A stretch of DNA of 64,000 bases from Symbiodinium natans (lineage: Eukaryota > Sar > Dinophyceae > Suessiales > Symbiodiniaceae), in the NCBI GenBank assembly GCA_905221605.1, contig CAJNDS010002502.1:274400-338399 (forward strand), given 5' to 3'. The position numbers and the translations under genes were made by a program. Position 1 is the stretch's first letter. Each line of letters begins with the position of its first letter. The notes under the pieces were generated by a model, which was not told the origin of the DNA, ran no database searches, and saw only the letters and a list, made by a program, of their open reading frames with translations. Shown piece by piece: positions 37,536 to 48,418 of the stretch.

Positions 37536-37919
37536 TCAAAGCTCGTGCAAGATGCAAAAGAAGGCTGTATCAATCCTGAAACGATCGCTGAACACAGCTT
37601 CCGACCGGCGCCCCTCATCCCTGGGACGAAGCTCGATGGAGACACGGCCACCATAGCCCGCGTACACCGGCTTCTGTAGGCCCTCCATCCCGCTGAAGGA
37701 GTGGAGGTGCCCTGCAAGCGCAAGACAAGGGGATTCCAGCTTGATATCCAAACTGGGAGCTCCTCCGACGGTCAAGTCACTTTTGCAATCCTGGGCGCTG
37801 TAGCGAGAGCTTGGTTCCATTCTTTGGCTATTGGGATTGGTTGCTAAACGTTTGCCATCATTGATGGGTGGCTTGCTTTGGTCGGTCCCGCATGCATATA
37901 CAACCGTGTCTCGCTGCAT
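37536..37919 (-). CDS. Open frame, function unknown
   Basis: A 127-codon minus-strand frame in unique DNA at the edge of the array-free island. It includes SDLTVGGAPSLDIKLESPCL and GGRVSIELRPRDEGRRSEAV. Composition is protein-like. No family recognised, and overlapping frames are also open, so this may be one exon or chance. Confidence 0.3.
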   Translation of the reverse strand: MQRDTVVYACGTDQSKPPINDGKRLATNPNSQRMEPSSRYSAQDCKSDLTVGGAPSLDIKLESPCLALAGHLHSFSGMEGLQKPVYAGYGGRVSIELRPRDEGRRSEAVFSDRFRIDTAFFCILHEL

Positions 37920-38439
37920 TTTAATTGCTCAGGTAGTGCCAGCACCCGCCGTCGTCAGTACCGCAACCAGAATCGCAGCAGGGGTCCTGGCTATGACCTG
38001 TGGCAACTACAACCTTGTCCCGGCATCCAAAGCACTTCAAAACACACTCGCTGTGAAACTGCAAAGACACAAGCAAACCGTAACAGCTCAGTGTTCTCCG
38101 AACACGTCAAACGGAAAGCCAAAATGCCAAATCTTCTTCAAACACTGCAAAGCAAAGGCAAAACGACAAAGGAGTTTCTCAGGTCGACTTCCTACCAACA
38201 AGGACATGACTTTTCACAGATTAAGCGACATCGGCGACATCAAGTTTTGAGAGACGCTAAGTTGAGCGGGCAAGTTTCTCTTGTTTCACTTCAGTTTGCG
38301 CAGACTGTTCAATCGGCAACGTTACGTTTGAAACGAATACCTCGGGCACCTCCCTCCCCCCCCCCTCCCCTACATCTCTGTTTTGCGAACTTGCGAATTA
38401 TTCGAACTTGGGAGGGGGGGGCTTTGGGGACATATTTCT

Positions 38440-38605
38440 CTTGAACCCAGAGTTGAACCTTTGGTTGAACCCAGGTTCCAGCCCAGGTTCGAACCTGGGT
38501 TGCAACTTCGGAACCCAGGTTCCAACCTAGGTTCGAACTTCGGTTCACACAGATTCAACCTAGGTTCAAACCATTCAAAACCAGGTTTAAACCCGAGTTC
38601 ACAGC
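38440..38605 (+). repeat. Foldback AACCCAGGTT repeats
   Basis: About ten copies of the near-palindromes AACCCAGGTTC, GAACCTGGGTT and AACCTAGGTTC spaced 10-20 bp apart. Each can pair with its neighbours. Related sequence recurs at 39,395-39,475. The repeats keep a frame open (EPR/NPGSNLGS peptides), which is a by-product. Confidence 0.8.
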
Positions 38606-38649
38606 TTCTTCTTATTCTTGCATTCTTGTTTTCGAAAATTGGATTGTCA

Positions 38650-38880
38650 AAACCTGCCACATACGCAGGAATGCTTCGAAATGATACAAGTACAAGATCC
38701 AAACAAGAACTAAAACTCGTAGTCCATGGACCAGAAGGAAGCGGAAAATCAGTGACTCTGCGAACAATAGCTCACCAACTCACACAAGCTGGCGTCGAAA
38801 TCGTCATGACCGCCCCCAATGGATTGGTCACGTCAAGCATAAATGGAATCACGCTTAAAAGTACACCCAGCCTACCCGGG
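38650..38880 (+). pseudogene. Pif1/Helitron-type helicase fragment
   Basis: One plus-strand frame contains the Walker A motif GPEGSGKS, preceded by LKLVV and followed after about 20 residues by VEIVMTAPNGLVTSSINGIT and then LKS. This is the motif I to motif Ia arrangement of Pif1-family superfamily 1B helicases, where the consensus is GxxGTGKS...APTGxAAxxIxGxTLHS. In protists these domains commonly come from Helitrons. Only these two motifs are present; Walker B and all later helicase motifs are missing, and the frame runs out by 39,096. It is therefore a truncated copy or one isolated exon. The neighbouring AACCCAGGTT foldback repeats suggest a transposon context. Confidence 0.6.
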
Positions 38881-39419
38881 GGCGCGAAGCACTCCCGCGA
38901 TATGTACCGGGAAACCCTGGTGTCTGTGGCCTCCCAGAAAAAATTGCGTAATAACCAGAACAGAGACCCTGCAGTTGCAAATATTCTCGTCCGATCCATG
39001 AAATGGAGGCACTGCTTAAGAACTACCATAATCGCGGGCAACAGCAAAACAACCACACTAACATCGCCAACACGTCAAAAGAGCCTCGTTCGCTAGAACC
39101 CCGATTCCACGGGCTCGCTCCTCATGTCAGCTTCAATCCATACTATATTCGCGCGGGGACAAACAAAACTTGAAAAGGCGCGGTGTCTAATCTACGTCAA
39201 TTGGAATGATCGTAATGCAGCGTATCTGTTTTCCACTTCAAGGATCCAAGGCTGTTTCACGACCAAGCCAATCATGCGGTTTAGATCAAGGAAAAGATCA
39301 GCACTTCTGCAGTCCTGCAAGCGCGAGTTGCTTCCACTGAAACAAGAACAGAACATCCGAGCATACCCCGCGGGCTGGGGTTGAGAGTTAGGGTTCAACT
39401 CAGGTTACAACCTCGCCAG

Positions 39420-39441
39420 GCGGGGGGGGGGGGGGGGGGGG
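39420..39441 (+). repeat. Poly-G run
   Basis: About 20 consecutive G between foldback-type repeats. Confidence 0.98.
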
Positions 39442-39484
39442 AGGCCAACCATAACCCAGGTTTAGGTTAGGGTTAACCAGGACC

Positions 39485-40600
39485 GCCAGAAACGAGGGGG
39501 TGGAATTTAGATGACTTCTCGACTATGATTTTCGAAGAATTTCTCTGCTTATTCTCTGCTTTTCGAACATAATTACAAGAAAGAAAAAACAAAAACGAGG
39601 ACGTTGCGCAAGAAACAATAAGACAATAAACCAGAAGGGTGGAATTTGGATTGATTCTCTACTCCTATGATTTTCGAAGAATGAACACAAGAAACGAAAG
39701 ACTATAAACGAGGGATACTTACTCGCTACTTCTCGAAGAATGAGCAGAAAACAAAAACGAAGGGGTGGAATTTAGCTGAATTCTCTACTCTTCTGATTCG
39801 AATATAAATACAAGAAACAAAAACCAAGAAACAAGGGGGGCTGGAAATTCAACGAATCGCACTTCTCGACTTCTTCTCGGCTTTTCGAACAATGAACACA
39901 AGAAACAAACCAAGAAACGAGGGGGTGGAATTTGGATTAATTCTCCACTCTCTGGTTTTCAAAGAATAAACACAAACAAAAAGAAACGAGGGATACTTAC
40001 TCTCTACTTCTCTGATTCTCGAAGAAGACGAAGGGGACGAAACGGGTGGAATTTAGACTAAGCCTGGACTTATCTGCTTCTTTTTCTTTTCTGCTTTTCG
40101 AACAACGCAAAAAACAAAAAAAAGAAACGAGATTCATTCTCTTTACTTCTGATTTTCGAAAAATGAACACAAGTAATAAAAACGAGAAACGAGGCTGCGG
40201 CTCCCCCCCGACTCCCCCCGCCCACGAAAACAGAGGTGGAATTTCAAATCTCTCCTGATACTTCCCCAATGGCTTTCGAAAAATGAGCACAAGAAACAAA
40301 AACAAGAAACGAGGAGGGTGGAAGATGAATAAATTCTCCACTATAATTTTCGAAGAGCTTTTTTGAACTCTATGCTCTGCTTTTCGAACATTTATTCAAG
40401 AAAAAAACGGTGATGTTCTCGAATAATGAGCACAAAAGCAAACAAGAAACGAAGGGGGGTAAAATCAGACAAATTTTTAAGAAACAATGCAGTGGAATTT
40501 CGACCAACTTCACTTCTCGCTTCTAGACTTCTTCGAATGAACAAGCGAGAGAGAAATTTTCTTCTCTTACTTTGACAAAAGATGAACACAAAGTAACAAG
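39485..40600 (+). repeat. Degenerate tandem array, unit about 75-150 bp
   Basis: At least nine degenerate units. Each has GGGGTGGAATTTAGA, a TTCTCTACTCTTCTGATTTT block, TTCGAAGAATGAACACAAG and an AAACAAAAACGAGAAACGAG block. GTGGAATTT landmarks occur near 39,500, 39,645, 39,766, 39,925, 40,046, 40,235 and 40,491. Lys/Phe-rich open frames through it are compositional. Confidence 0.8.
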
Positions 40601-41060
40601 AAAACTCGAAGGCTGCTTTAAAGACTTCTTTCTAGTTTTCAAATTTTTTCGAATTGGATTTAGTTCTTCAGAAGGCACACAAACGGAAGCTCTCCTCCGC
40701 CTCAACATCCTCTTTCCCTCTTGCTTGTTGTTGCCAGTCCGCAAAAAGAAGCAAAGGGTCAGAAAAGAAAAAAGGAGTTGGCATTGGGTCAGAGTTGGAT
40801 CCAACATGTAAGATCGTTGGAGGCCATCCATCGCAAGATTACAAGAGAAGCCACTAGACGGTTCAACCTTCCAGCAGAAAGGGTTTTATGGCAAAAAACC
40901 TGCTCGCTTTTTTTTTTTGGACTGACGCCTCTTTACTACATCAGTAGCACAGTAGGCCGGTCTTGTTGGGCTCGACGTAAAGGGTGAAACAAAGTCAGCG
41001 CACACAATCCGCCAGACACACCAAGCAACCACCAAGCAAACAAACACCAAAGAAACAAAG
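40600..41060. other. Unique DNA, no gene recognised
   Basis: Mixed A-rich sequence with several overlapping 65-100 codon frames on both strands and no motif. It joins the TTCGAA tandem array to the long-period repeat region. Confidence 0.4.
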
Positions 41061-41068
41061 CGAGCAAT

Positions 41069-43160
41069 CGCGCTGAACTACTAGATACCCCACGGACTCA
41101 GTACTCGAAGTCGTCAATGAAGTCCCGGTTCACAAGGAAGCACAGAGCTTGTGGGGGAATCGCAAATTGCGACATTGCCAGATTCTCAAAACCACCATCA
41201 TGTAGCCACTGGTGCGACAGCGGTTATTCAAACCGAGGTCATCAGAAGAGGTTCGGATCACGTACTCGTTGTCAAGGACAGACAACCGACACTCAATGGC
41301 GAAAGGATGTTGCAAGTCAGACTCCCTAGGGGGGATGAAAGATGTGCATATGCCCCATGGTGGTCAGCCAGTGGGGACTTAACAGCAAGAACAATCAAGG
41401 CAAGACCGGCCCAGGGCACTCCATGGTGGTCAGCCAGTGGAGTAGCTCCGAGCTCTGGGTGCTCCATTCACCTTGGCGTACAAGTGCCCACCCAGAGAGG
41501 TGTCCGCGCCCGGCACAGGGGGCATATGCCCCATGGAGGTCAGCCAGTGGGGACTTGACAGCAAGAACAATCAAAGCAGGACCGGCCCAGGGCACTCCAT
41601 GGTGGTCAGCCAGTGGAGTAGCTCCGAGCACAGGGTTCTCCAGTCAACCTGGCGTACAAGTGCCCACCCAGAGAGGTGCCCGCGCACGGCCAGAGGGGGG
41701 GCGAGAGTAGCTGCAGCTACCGATTCCACGGGGAGAGTCCACAGCGAGTTACCAAACCCTTAACGCCACAGGGTTTATAATAACAACGAGGAACCTCCCA
41801 GTCCAGGCATCTCACACAAGGCCACGCAACCTTGGCGCTGGCCTGCGCATCGGCACGCATCAGGTCCCTCCAAACCCAAACCCGCGAGGTACGTCGGTAA
41901 GGAGATGGGAGGGCTCACATCGCGTTGGTGCCGGGGTGCGAGGATCTCCGTGGCATTGCCACTTTGATCCAATCAGAGCCTTCACGCGGGCGGGGAGCCC
42001 ACTTGCCCTGCCGCAGGCCAAGCTCAGACGAGCGTGACCCTCTAGAGTCTCAAGAGGGCCAGGTTGTTCTACAAGTGGGGAATGGCTCCCTGCCAAGTCA
42101 GCGGGTGCATAATCTCCACGTAGAAGTGTCCACAGCCAGCGCGCCGAACTGCTAGGTCACCCTGCACTCAGTACTCGAAATCGTCGAAGAGGCCGGGAGC
42201 ACACATGTAGCACCAAGTGCGCAGGTGCGTCGCAAAATGCGACGTTGCCAGATTCACAAAACCACCATCATGCAGCCACCGATGCGAATACATTCAGCAC
42301 CAGCCAAGGCCGTTCACGAGAAGGTTCACAAGTCCGCCATCACAGGTCAGAGCCATCAGAAAACCCAAGCAGGCGGGGCTCCACCTGCCCCGCAGGAAGC
42401 GGGAGAGTCCCCCAGTCGAAACTTCGCACTCAAGGCCAAGAGGGTTCAACAACCAGAATCAGACCCTCCATGCCCAAACCGACAGACGTCGGCGAGGAGA
42501 TGTAAGGGCTCACATCACGCTTGGCCACCTACCGATGGGGCGCAAGCAGAGATAAAAACCCAAGCAGGCAGGGAACCCCGCAGCAACCCAAGCAGGCGAG
42601 AATGGCTCTCGTGAAGGCCAGGTTGTCCACAGGTGCTCGATGGCACATTGCCAGGAAAGTGGAATCTGATCTCCGCGTAGAAGTGTCTACAGCCCAGAAG
42701 CATCCCCTAGCGGTCTCTCCCAATTGGCATGACGCTGTTGTACGATGAGGGGGTGTCACCGTCCAGACGAGAGATGGTCAACACTCAAGTCCGAGGGGTT
42801 CACACACGGTCGTAGCACATAGAAGCGGGCAACCTGCCCACCTGGAGGAGGCAGAGGAAAGGAAGATTGACCGGTTTACCGATGACAAAGCTGGAACATC
42901 CAGGCAGGACCGGTCCAGGGTCGTCCGTGGCAGATGGCCAGTGGAGCAACCACGAAAGAAAGGCCCCCCCGTTCCCACAGGCAGGGGCCGACCCAGAAGG
43001 GTGTTCACAGCTACAAGCTGCAAGCACACAAAAGACAAGCACGATCCGTGGCATAGACTACGAGAGGGTTGCCAAACCAAGAGTGTCCCGAGGTCGTCTT
43101 GCGGCATGCATTGGCGAGTAGATGTGAGGGCTCACATCACTCTAGGCAGCATGCCATGAA
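41069..43160 (+). repeat. Nested degenerate repeat region, about 1.07 kb period
   Basis: GCGCTGAACTACTAGAT near 41,070 recurs near 42,140. CTCAGTACTCGAA recurs at 41,097 and 42,167, and CGCAAATTGCGACATTGCCA recurs at 41,161 and 42,231, an offset of about 1,070 bp. Inside, GGGCTCACATC blocks recur near 41,909, 42,508 and 43,127 (about 600 bp apart), and GTAGAAGTGTCNACAGCC near 42,120 and 42,676. No convincing gene. Confidence 0.75.
41346..41697 (+). repeat. 176 bp tandem duplication
   Basis: Two adjacent copies starting GCATATGCCCCATGGNGGTC at 41,346 and 41,522, about 90 percent alike by eye. Each contains two ATGGTGGTCAGCCAGTGG-type motifs. A diverged relative (ACCGGTCCAGGG, GGCCAGTGGAG) is near 42,908-42,950. 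Confidence 0.9.
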
Positions 43161-43219
43161 AGGACTCAATAGTGCGTTCGCATGGCGTCAGTAGGAGCCC
43201 TCAGATGACAGTTTGCTGT

Positions 43220-43495
43220 CTATTGCCAGAAGCCATCCCAGTCCGGACGCCGGGAGCAATGGCCAGCTGAGATGGTATGGGAACGCTTCTCTGTCTTTCT
43301 ATGAGTGGACTTGCCACCTTCAGTCATCTTTTGCTCGATGCATCTGCGGTACGGATCAACCTCCCACTCAGAGATGATGTCCGGAATGGGGATACGCATG
43401 TATCTTGTCATTGAGGTTTGGGCTGCGAGCCACATAACCCGGACAGCTCCATGGATTTTCCTGCACTGCACAACACCTTCGTTCTTATACTGAAA
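43220..43495 (-). CDS. Open frame, function unknown
   Basis: A minus-strand frame of about 90 codons with protein-like composition, containing RYMRIPIPDIISEWEVDPYR and then CIEQKMTEGG. It lies between the nested repeat region and the first 1.45 kb element. No family recognised. It may be one exon. Confidence 0.35.
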   Translation of the reverse strand, partial: FQYKNEGVVQCRKIHGAVRVMWLAAQTSMTRYMRIPIPDIISEWEVDPYRRCIEQKMTEGGKSTHRKTEKRSHTISAGHCSRRPDWDGFWQ

Positions 43496-44245
43496 GGGGA
43501 AGGAGGTAACTGCAGCACGCAGGGCCGAAGGATCAATGAGCCCCTTAATGGCAGCCCAATGAGCAGTGGTTGCGTCATACCACGCATTTTGGGGACGTTG
43601 GGGCCCATGGGTGTGGTGCTAATCCCTTTCCAATGCGCATCAAAGATGCTACTGTGGAGGCCCGTCCTCGCGAAGCCAGAATTGCTTGTGTTTTGCGGCC
43701 CTGAAAGCGGGGTCGCCCGACTTCCCCGGAACTTGGGCTTCGTCCTGGCAATTCTGCTGGTCCGCCAGTTGAGCTGCAGGTCTTTGTCGGTGTTTTCTGT
43801 GGATAGGAGGCGCCCTTCAAGCTCGGGAAGTTGACCAACGTGGCTCAACGTTTTCTGCTGTTGCGCAGAGTCGTCTGCTGGACATTGCAGAATGAAAGCT
43901 TTTGGCAGGCTTGGGCTTTGAACAGCGAGGATACCTACTGTACAGGAACGGCTTGTGCTCCTAGCGAATCAGCTGTTGCCGAGCACCCTCATTGGGGTTC
44001 TAACAATGGTCAGGTTGTGGGGCTGGTGAACGGATGCCACAAGTGCATTCGCGCATGCTTGGACATATTTTGGCGCTGTCTCCAATCTCAGTTTTTGCGG
44101 CAGTTAACGCGCCGTTGATGGGTCAGACCTGTCTATACAGCATTTTGAATTTATAGCACCATCGACCCTGGTCTTTGCCAGAGCCAAACAGACGTATGTT
44201 TTGGAGCAGCAAGTGCTTGCGTGTGAGAGAGTGACAGAGTGTCTG

Positions 44246-44311
44246 TGAGTGTGTGAGGATGAGAGTGAGAGCGAGAGCGAGAGTGAGAGTGAGAGTGAGA
44301 ATGAAAGTGAG

Positions 44312-44359
<48 letters not shown>

Positions 44360-44361
44360 AG

Positions 44362-44395
<34 letters not shown>

Positions 44396-44405
44396 AAAGA
44401 GTGAG
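44246..44405 (+). repeat. GAGAGT/GAAAGT microsatellite in element copy 1
   Basis: About 160 bp of GAGAGT and GAAAGT hexamers. This tract holds essentially all the difference between the two element copies. Confidence 0.95.
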
Positions 44406-44734
44406 GAAGCGAGGACGACGGAGTGAGAGAAAGTGATGCAGTGACGGGCAGCGGAGGAGTGGTGAAGCCATGGGACCCCACGTGATTTCTATGTCTGCCA
44501 ACTTTTCTTCGGCGCCTAACAGAGCATAGGTCGTCTTTGAACACTTGTAACAATGTTCAGTTTAGAAGATAAGCGACTTGGGAAAAAACCTGGATTAAAA
44601 TTCTGGTCGGTCTTCGGATCTGGCCTCATTACCCTACGTCTGCTGTGCGTGGGGACCCTTTCAATAGTATTATAGGGTCCCGAGTCCCCATGGCCACAAA
44701 TGCATTTTTCCGGGGAAAAATACGCCGTGAGGCC

Positions 44735-44925
44735 ACAACAAGGCCACAACAGGCCACAAACGTGTGTTTTTGAGGCCACATCAGGCCACAACAGGCCACA
44801 AACGTGTGTTTTTGAGGCCACGTCAGGCCACAACAGGCCACAAACGTGTGGTTTTCAGGCCACGTCAGGCCACAACAGGCCACAAACGTGTCGCAACAAA
44901 GCAAGACCGTGTGGGTTTGAGGCCA
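44735..44925 (+). repeat. 42 bp tandem repeat in element copy 1
   Basis: Four units carrying GGCCACAACAGGCCACAAAC and GTGTGTTTTTGAGGCCACAT, with AAACGTG at 44,758, 44,800, 44,842 and 44,884. Confidence 0.9.
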
Positions 44926-45098
44926 CATCAGGCCAACTTGTTTGGTTTCGAGATTGTTTTTTGGGGCTTGATTTTCAGCAAGTCCTAGGAGACCAAGTCG
45001 TTCCTGTACTGTACACATGTTTGCCAGTTTACGCGACTCCAAATCTGGGGTCGAAAAATCTAGGCAATTCTGGCTTCGCGTGTGTGGGCCTCCCCTGT

Positions 45099-45562
45099 GC
45101 ACGTTTCTTTCATGTTGATCGCTTCCACAAGAAAGCTGCCCTCGGAGGTCGTGGTTCTCAGTAATTGATCTTTCCACGTTAAGTGCTTGTCTGTGGGCCA
45201 GAGTCGCCTGAGTGTAGCAGTCTGGAAAGCGCGGGATTGAGCCCAAAAATAGAAGAATTCGCGACCCCAAAACTGGGGTCGCCAAACGGCCCCAATTTTG
45301 GGGTCGCGGTTTCACGCCTCCAATTCAGTTCCAAATTGTGCTGCGGGAGCTGGTCCATTTCGCGGCACCATTTTTGGGACCGCGAGACGGCCCCATTTTT
45401 TGGCACCGAATTTGAGCCTGTGGGCTCAAGCAACCGGATCTCGTTGGCTGCGCACCTGCCCTTGTTCTAGTCACTTTGGGCAGCGTCGCGCTGAGCGCAC
45501 GGGGGCTTGTCCGAAGCAGCTGCACACTCGTCTTTGTAATGCTGCAGTGAGGCAGAACTGCA
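45099..45562. other. Spacer between the two elements, with GGGGTCGC hairpins
   Basis: 464 bp of unique DNA. At 45,250-45,310 GCGACCCCAAAACTGGGGTC is followed by GGCCCCAATTTTGGGGTCGC, giving nested inverted repeats. A related arrangement (TTTTTGGGACCGC, GGCCCCATTTTTTGG) follows near 45,370-45,410. No gene seen. Confidence 0.7.
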
Positions 45563-46229
45563 ACTGTGGAGGCCCGTCCTCGCGAAGCCAGAATTGCTTG
45601 TGTTTTGCGGCCCTGAAAGCGGGGTCGCCCGACTTCCCCGGAACTTGGGCTTCGTCCTGGCAATTCTGCTGGTCCGCCAGTTGAGCTGCAGGTCTTTGTC
45701 GGTGTTTTCTGTGGATAGGAGGCGCCCTTCAAGCTCGGGAAGTTGACCAACGTGGCTCAACGTTTTCTGCTGTTGCGCAGAGTCGTCTGCTGGACATTGC
45801 AGAATGAAAGCTTTTGGCAGGCTTGGGCTTTGAACAGCGAGGATACCTACTGTACAGGAACGGCTTGTGCTCCTAGCGAATCAGCTGTTGCCGAGCACCC
45901 TCATTGGGGTTCTAACAATGGTCAGGTTGTGGGGCTGGTGAACGGATGCCACAAGTGCATTCGCGCATGCTTGGACATATTTTGGCGCTGTCTCCAATCT
46001 CAGTTTTTGCGGCAGTTAACGCGCCGTTGATGGGTCAGACCTGTCTATACAGCATTTTGAATTTATAGCACCATCGACCCTGGTCTTTGCCAGAGCCAAA
46101 CAGACGTATGTTTTGGAGCAGCAAGTGCTTGCGTGTGAGAGAGTGACAGAGTGTCTGTGAGTGTGTGAGGATGAGAGTGAGAGCGAGAGCGAGAGCGAGA
46201 GTGAGAGTGAGAGTGAGAATGAAAGTGAG

Positions 46230-46309
<80 letters not shown>

Positions 46310-47012
46310 AAAGAGTGAGGAAGCGAGGACGACGGAGTGAGAGAAAGTGATGCAGTGACGGGCAGCGGAGGAGTGGTGAAGCCATGGGACCCCACGTGAT
46401 TTCTATGTCTGCCAACTTTTCTTCGGCGCCTAACAGAGCATAGGTCGTCTTTGAACACTTGTAACAATGTTCAGTTTAGAAGATAAGCGACTTGGGAAAA
46501 AACCTGGATTAAAATTCTGGTCGGTCTTCGGATCTGGCCTCATTACCCTACGTCTGCTGTGCGTGGGGACCCTTTCAATAGTATTATAGGGTCCCGAGTC
46601 CCCATGGCCACAAATGCATTTTTCCGGGGAAAAATACGCCGTGAGGCCACAACAAGGCCACAACAGGCCACAAACGTGTGTTTTTGAGGCCACATCAGGC
46701 CACAACAGGCCACAAACGTGTGTTTTTGAGGCCACGTCAGGCCACAACAGGCCACAAACGTGTGGTTTTCAGGCCACGTCAGGCCACAACAGGCCACAAA
46801 CGTGTCGCAACAAAGCAAGACCGTGTGGGTTTGAGGCCACATCAGGCCAACTTGTTTGGTTTCGAGATTGTTTTTTGGGGCTTGATTTTCAGCAAGTCCT
46901 AGGAGACCAAGTCGTTCCTGTACTGTACACATGTTTGCCAGTTTACGCGACTCCAAATCTGGGGTCGAAAAATCTAGGCAATTCTGGCTTCGCGTGTGTG
47001 GGCCTCCCCTGT
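45563..47012. mobile_element. 1.45 kb terminal-inverted-repeat element, copy 2
   Basis: Same orientation and the same two ends as copy 1. By eye it is identical to copy 1 outside the GAGAGT tract, where it is 2 bp longer overall. Flanking bases differ completely on both sides (CTGCA before and AGCAGCC after, against GATGCT and GCACGTT). The second copy therefore arose recently. Confidence 0.75.
46158..46321 (+). repeat. GAGAGT/GAAAGT microsatellite in element copy 2
   Basis: Same tract as in copy 1 with one extra CGAGAG hexamer near its start and small changes near its end. Confidence 0.95.
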
Positions 47013-47780
47013 AGCAGCCGCCGGAAAGGGCGGAGACGAGCAAGCACTCTTGGGGCAACACTCGCCGTAGAAAAACAGCCATTTTGTGAGAAGTGTCAGG
47101 CCATTCCAAGTTAAAAACTGACTAAAAATGTTCAATGTTTTTGGTTGGCCACCAAAGGCTGCAAGAGCAAGCCGGATGGAGGAAATGGGCAAGGGGGAGG
47201 TCCGGCCTAAATTCTTGACAGTGCTTTTGCCCAAGTGTCTGTGTGCCCTGCAGCGTGATGCCTAGGAACGTTCAGGGCAAGCCTGGTGCTGAGCAGCTGC
47301 GGCCCATGCCTGCAAGCTTCTTGGAAGGCTTGGTCAGGCAGTCCACTGTGCGCGTCCATCACATATTTGGGAGTAGGGCACGTGGAACACCGATAGGCCA
47401 CATGGCAGGCGGCACATTGATCTGCAGGTCAGTATTTTATTGTTAGATTCAGGAAAACTCACAACAATGGGCAGCTCTGCCGTACGCTCCAGGGGACCTT
47501 ATTGGTGAGACTCGAATGCAAGCACCAATAATCTGGGTCAGCGTAGCTTCCTTAAAGGCGCGGCGCCATGCGGCGGTCGCCGCCGCGGCTCACCGCGCCT
47601 AAAGAAAGAAGAAACTTTTTCTTTTCTTTTATTGCCACTTGTCACGCTGCGCCCGGCTTCCTTGAATCCACGTTTGAAGGCGTGGCCATCCGGCATTGCT
47701 GGGTTTCTTTTGGTTGTTGCTGCTTGTTCGCTGGGTTGTTTGGTTGTTTTGTTGGTAGTGTTTGTTCTTCTTGTTCTTCC
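47013..47780. other. Unique DNA, no gene recognised
   Basis: About 770 bp with overlapping 60-90 codon frames on both strands and no motif. It contains a GC-rich palindromic stretch near 47,555-47,600 (GGCGCGGCGCC, GCGGCGGTCGCCGCCGC). Confidence 0.4.
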
Positions 47781-47894
47781 TGCTTCTCACGGCGATCTGT
47801 TTCACACTAAGTTGAGAGGCCCCTTGTGGCTGTGTTGGCTTGCAGCACTTCAGGGAGTGGGAGGACTTTCCAAGCAGAGGACTCTTGGCTGCTT

Positions 47895-48140
47895 TGGTTT
47901 CACGCAAATCTGATTGCTTCTCGTGTGTTTTAGAGTGGCTTTGTGCCCAGGCAAAGGTTTCACACAAATCTGCCACCTCGTGTAAGGTAAAGCCTTCATG
48001 CAAATCTGTTGCATCTCGTGTTTGCCGGTGGAAGGCACTTTGTGGCTGGGCAAGGTTGTGCGCAAACCCGTTGTTCTCGTGTTTTGCCGAGAGGAAGGCA
48101 CCTTTAGGCAAAGGTTTCACACAACTCTGGCTACATGAGA
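47895..48140 (+). repeat. Degenerate tandem repeat, about 60 bp unit
   Basis: About five units with the order GGTTTCACRCAAATCTG, TTGCATCTCGTGTTTTGCC and GTGGAAGGCACTTTGTG. A further 54 bp tandem pair (GGCTGTGCTGCTTNCTGTGTGGC) follows at 48,268-48,345. Confidence 0.7.
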
Positions 48141-48418
48141 TGCGGTTGTTTGGCGCGGAAGGCTGTGGTTGTGTCTGTCATGGAGGCACCACGTGAAGCC
48201 TCACGAGTCTGTTCTGGGAACAGGAAAGGTTTTTGTCCGATGCATCCAGTTACTCCAGTTCGCGTGCGGTGGCTGTGCTGCTTGCTGTGTGGCCATATCA
48301 GCCATGGCATGCGTGAGGGCTGTGCTGCTTACTGTGTGGCTCACACCAGCCCTTTGCCTGTTGATGATCAACTCTTTCCAACATTGGAGTGCCTGTGCCT
48401 TTGCTGGCACCTGTAAGC

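Larger units (their letters stand above)
43651..45098. mobile_element. 1.45 kb terminal-inverted-repeat element, copy 1
   Basis: The left end ACTGTGGAGGCCCGTCCTCG plus CGAAGCCAGAATTGC pairs with the right end GCAATTCTGGCTTCGCG plus TGTGTGGGCCTCCCCTGT, an imperfect 35 bp terminal inverted repeat. Exactly these limits are shared with the copy at 45,563-47,012. No transposase is visible: the longest frame (about 95 codons from 43,831) has no DDE motif. It contains a GAGAGT microsatellite and a 42 bp tandem repeat. No target-site duplication is obvious. Read as a non-autonomous DNA transposon. Confidence 0.75.

Noticed and set aside
44104-46467. Ser/His-rich 115-150 codon frames in both 1.45 kb elements
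   Set aside because: They run mostly through the GAGAGT microsatellite and show no transposase or other domain.
47081-47105. Possible trans-splice leader relic (ACAGCCATTTTGTGAG)
   Set aside because: It resembles only the middle of the dinoflagellate leader and lacks its TTTTGGCTCAAG end; no full leader or leader RNA gene was found on either strand.
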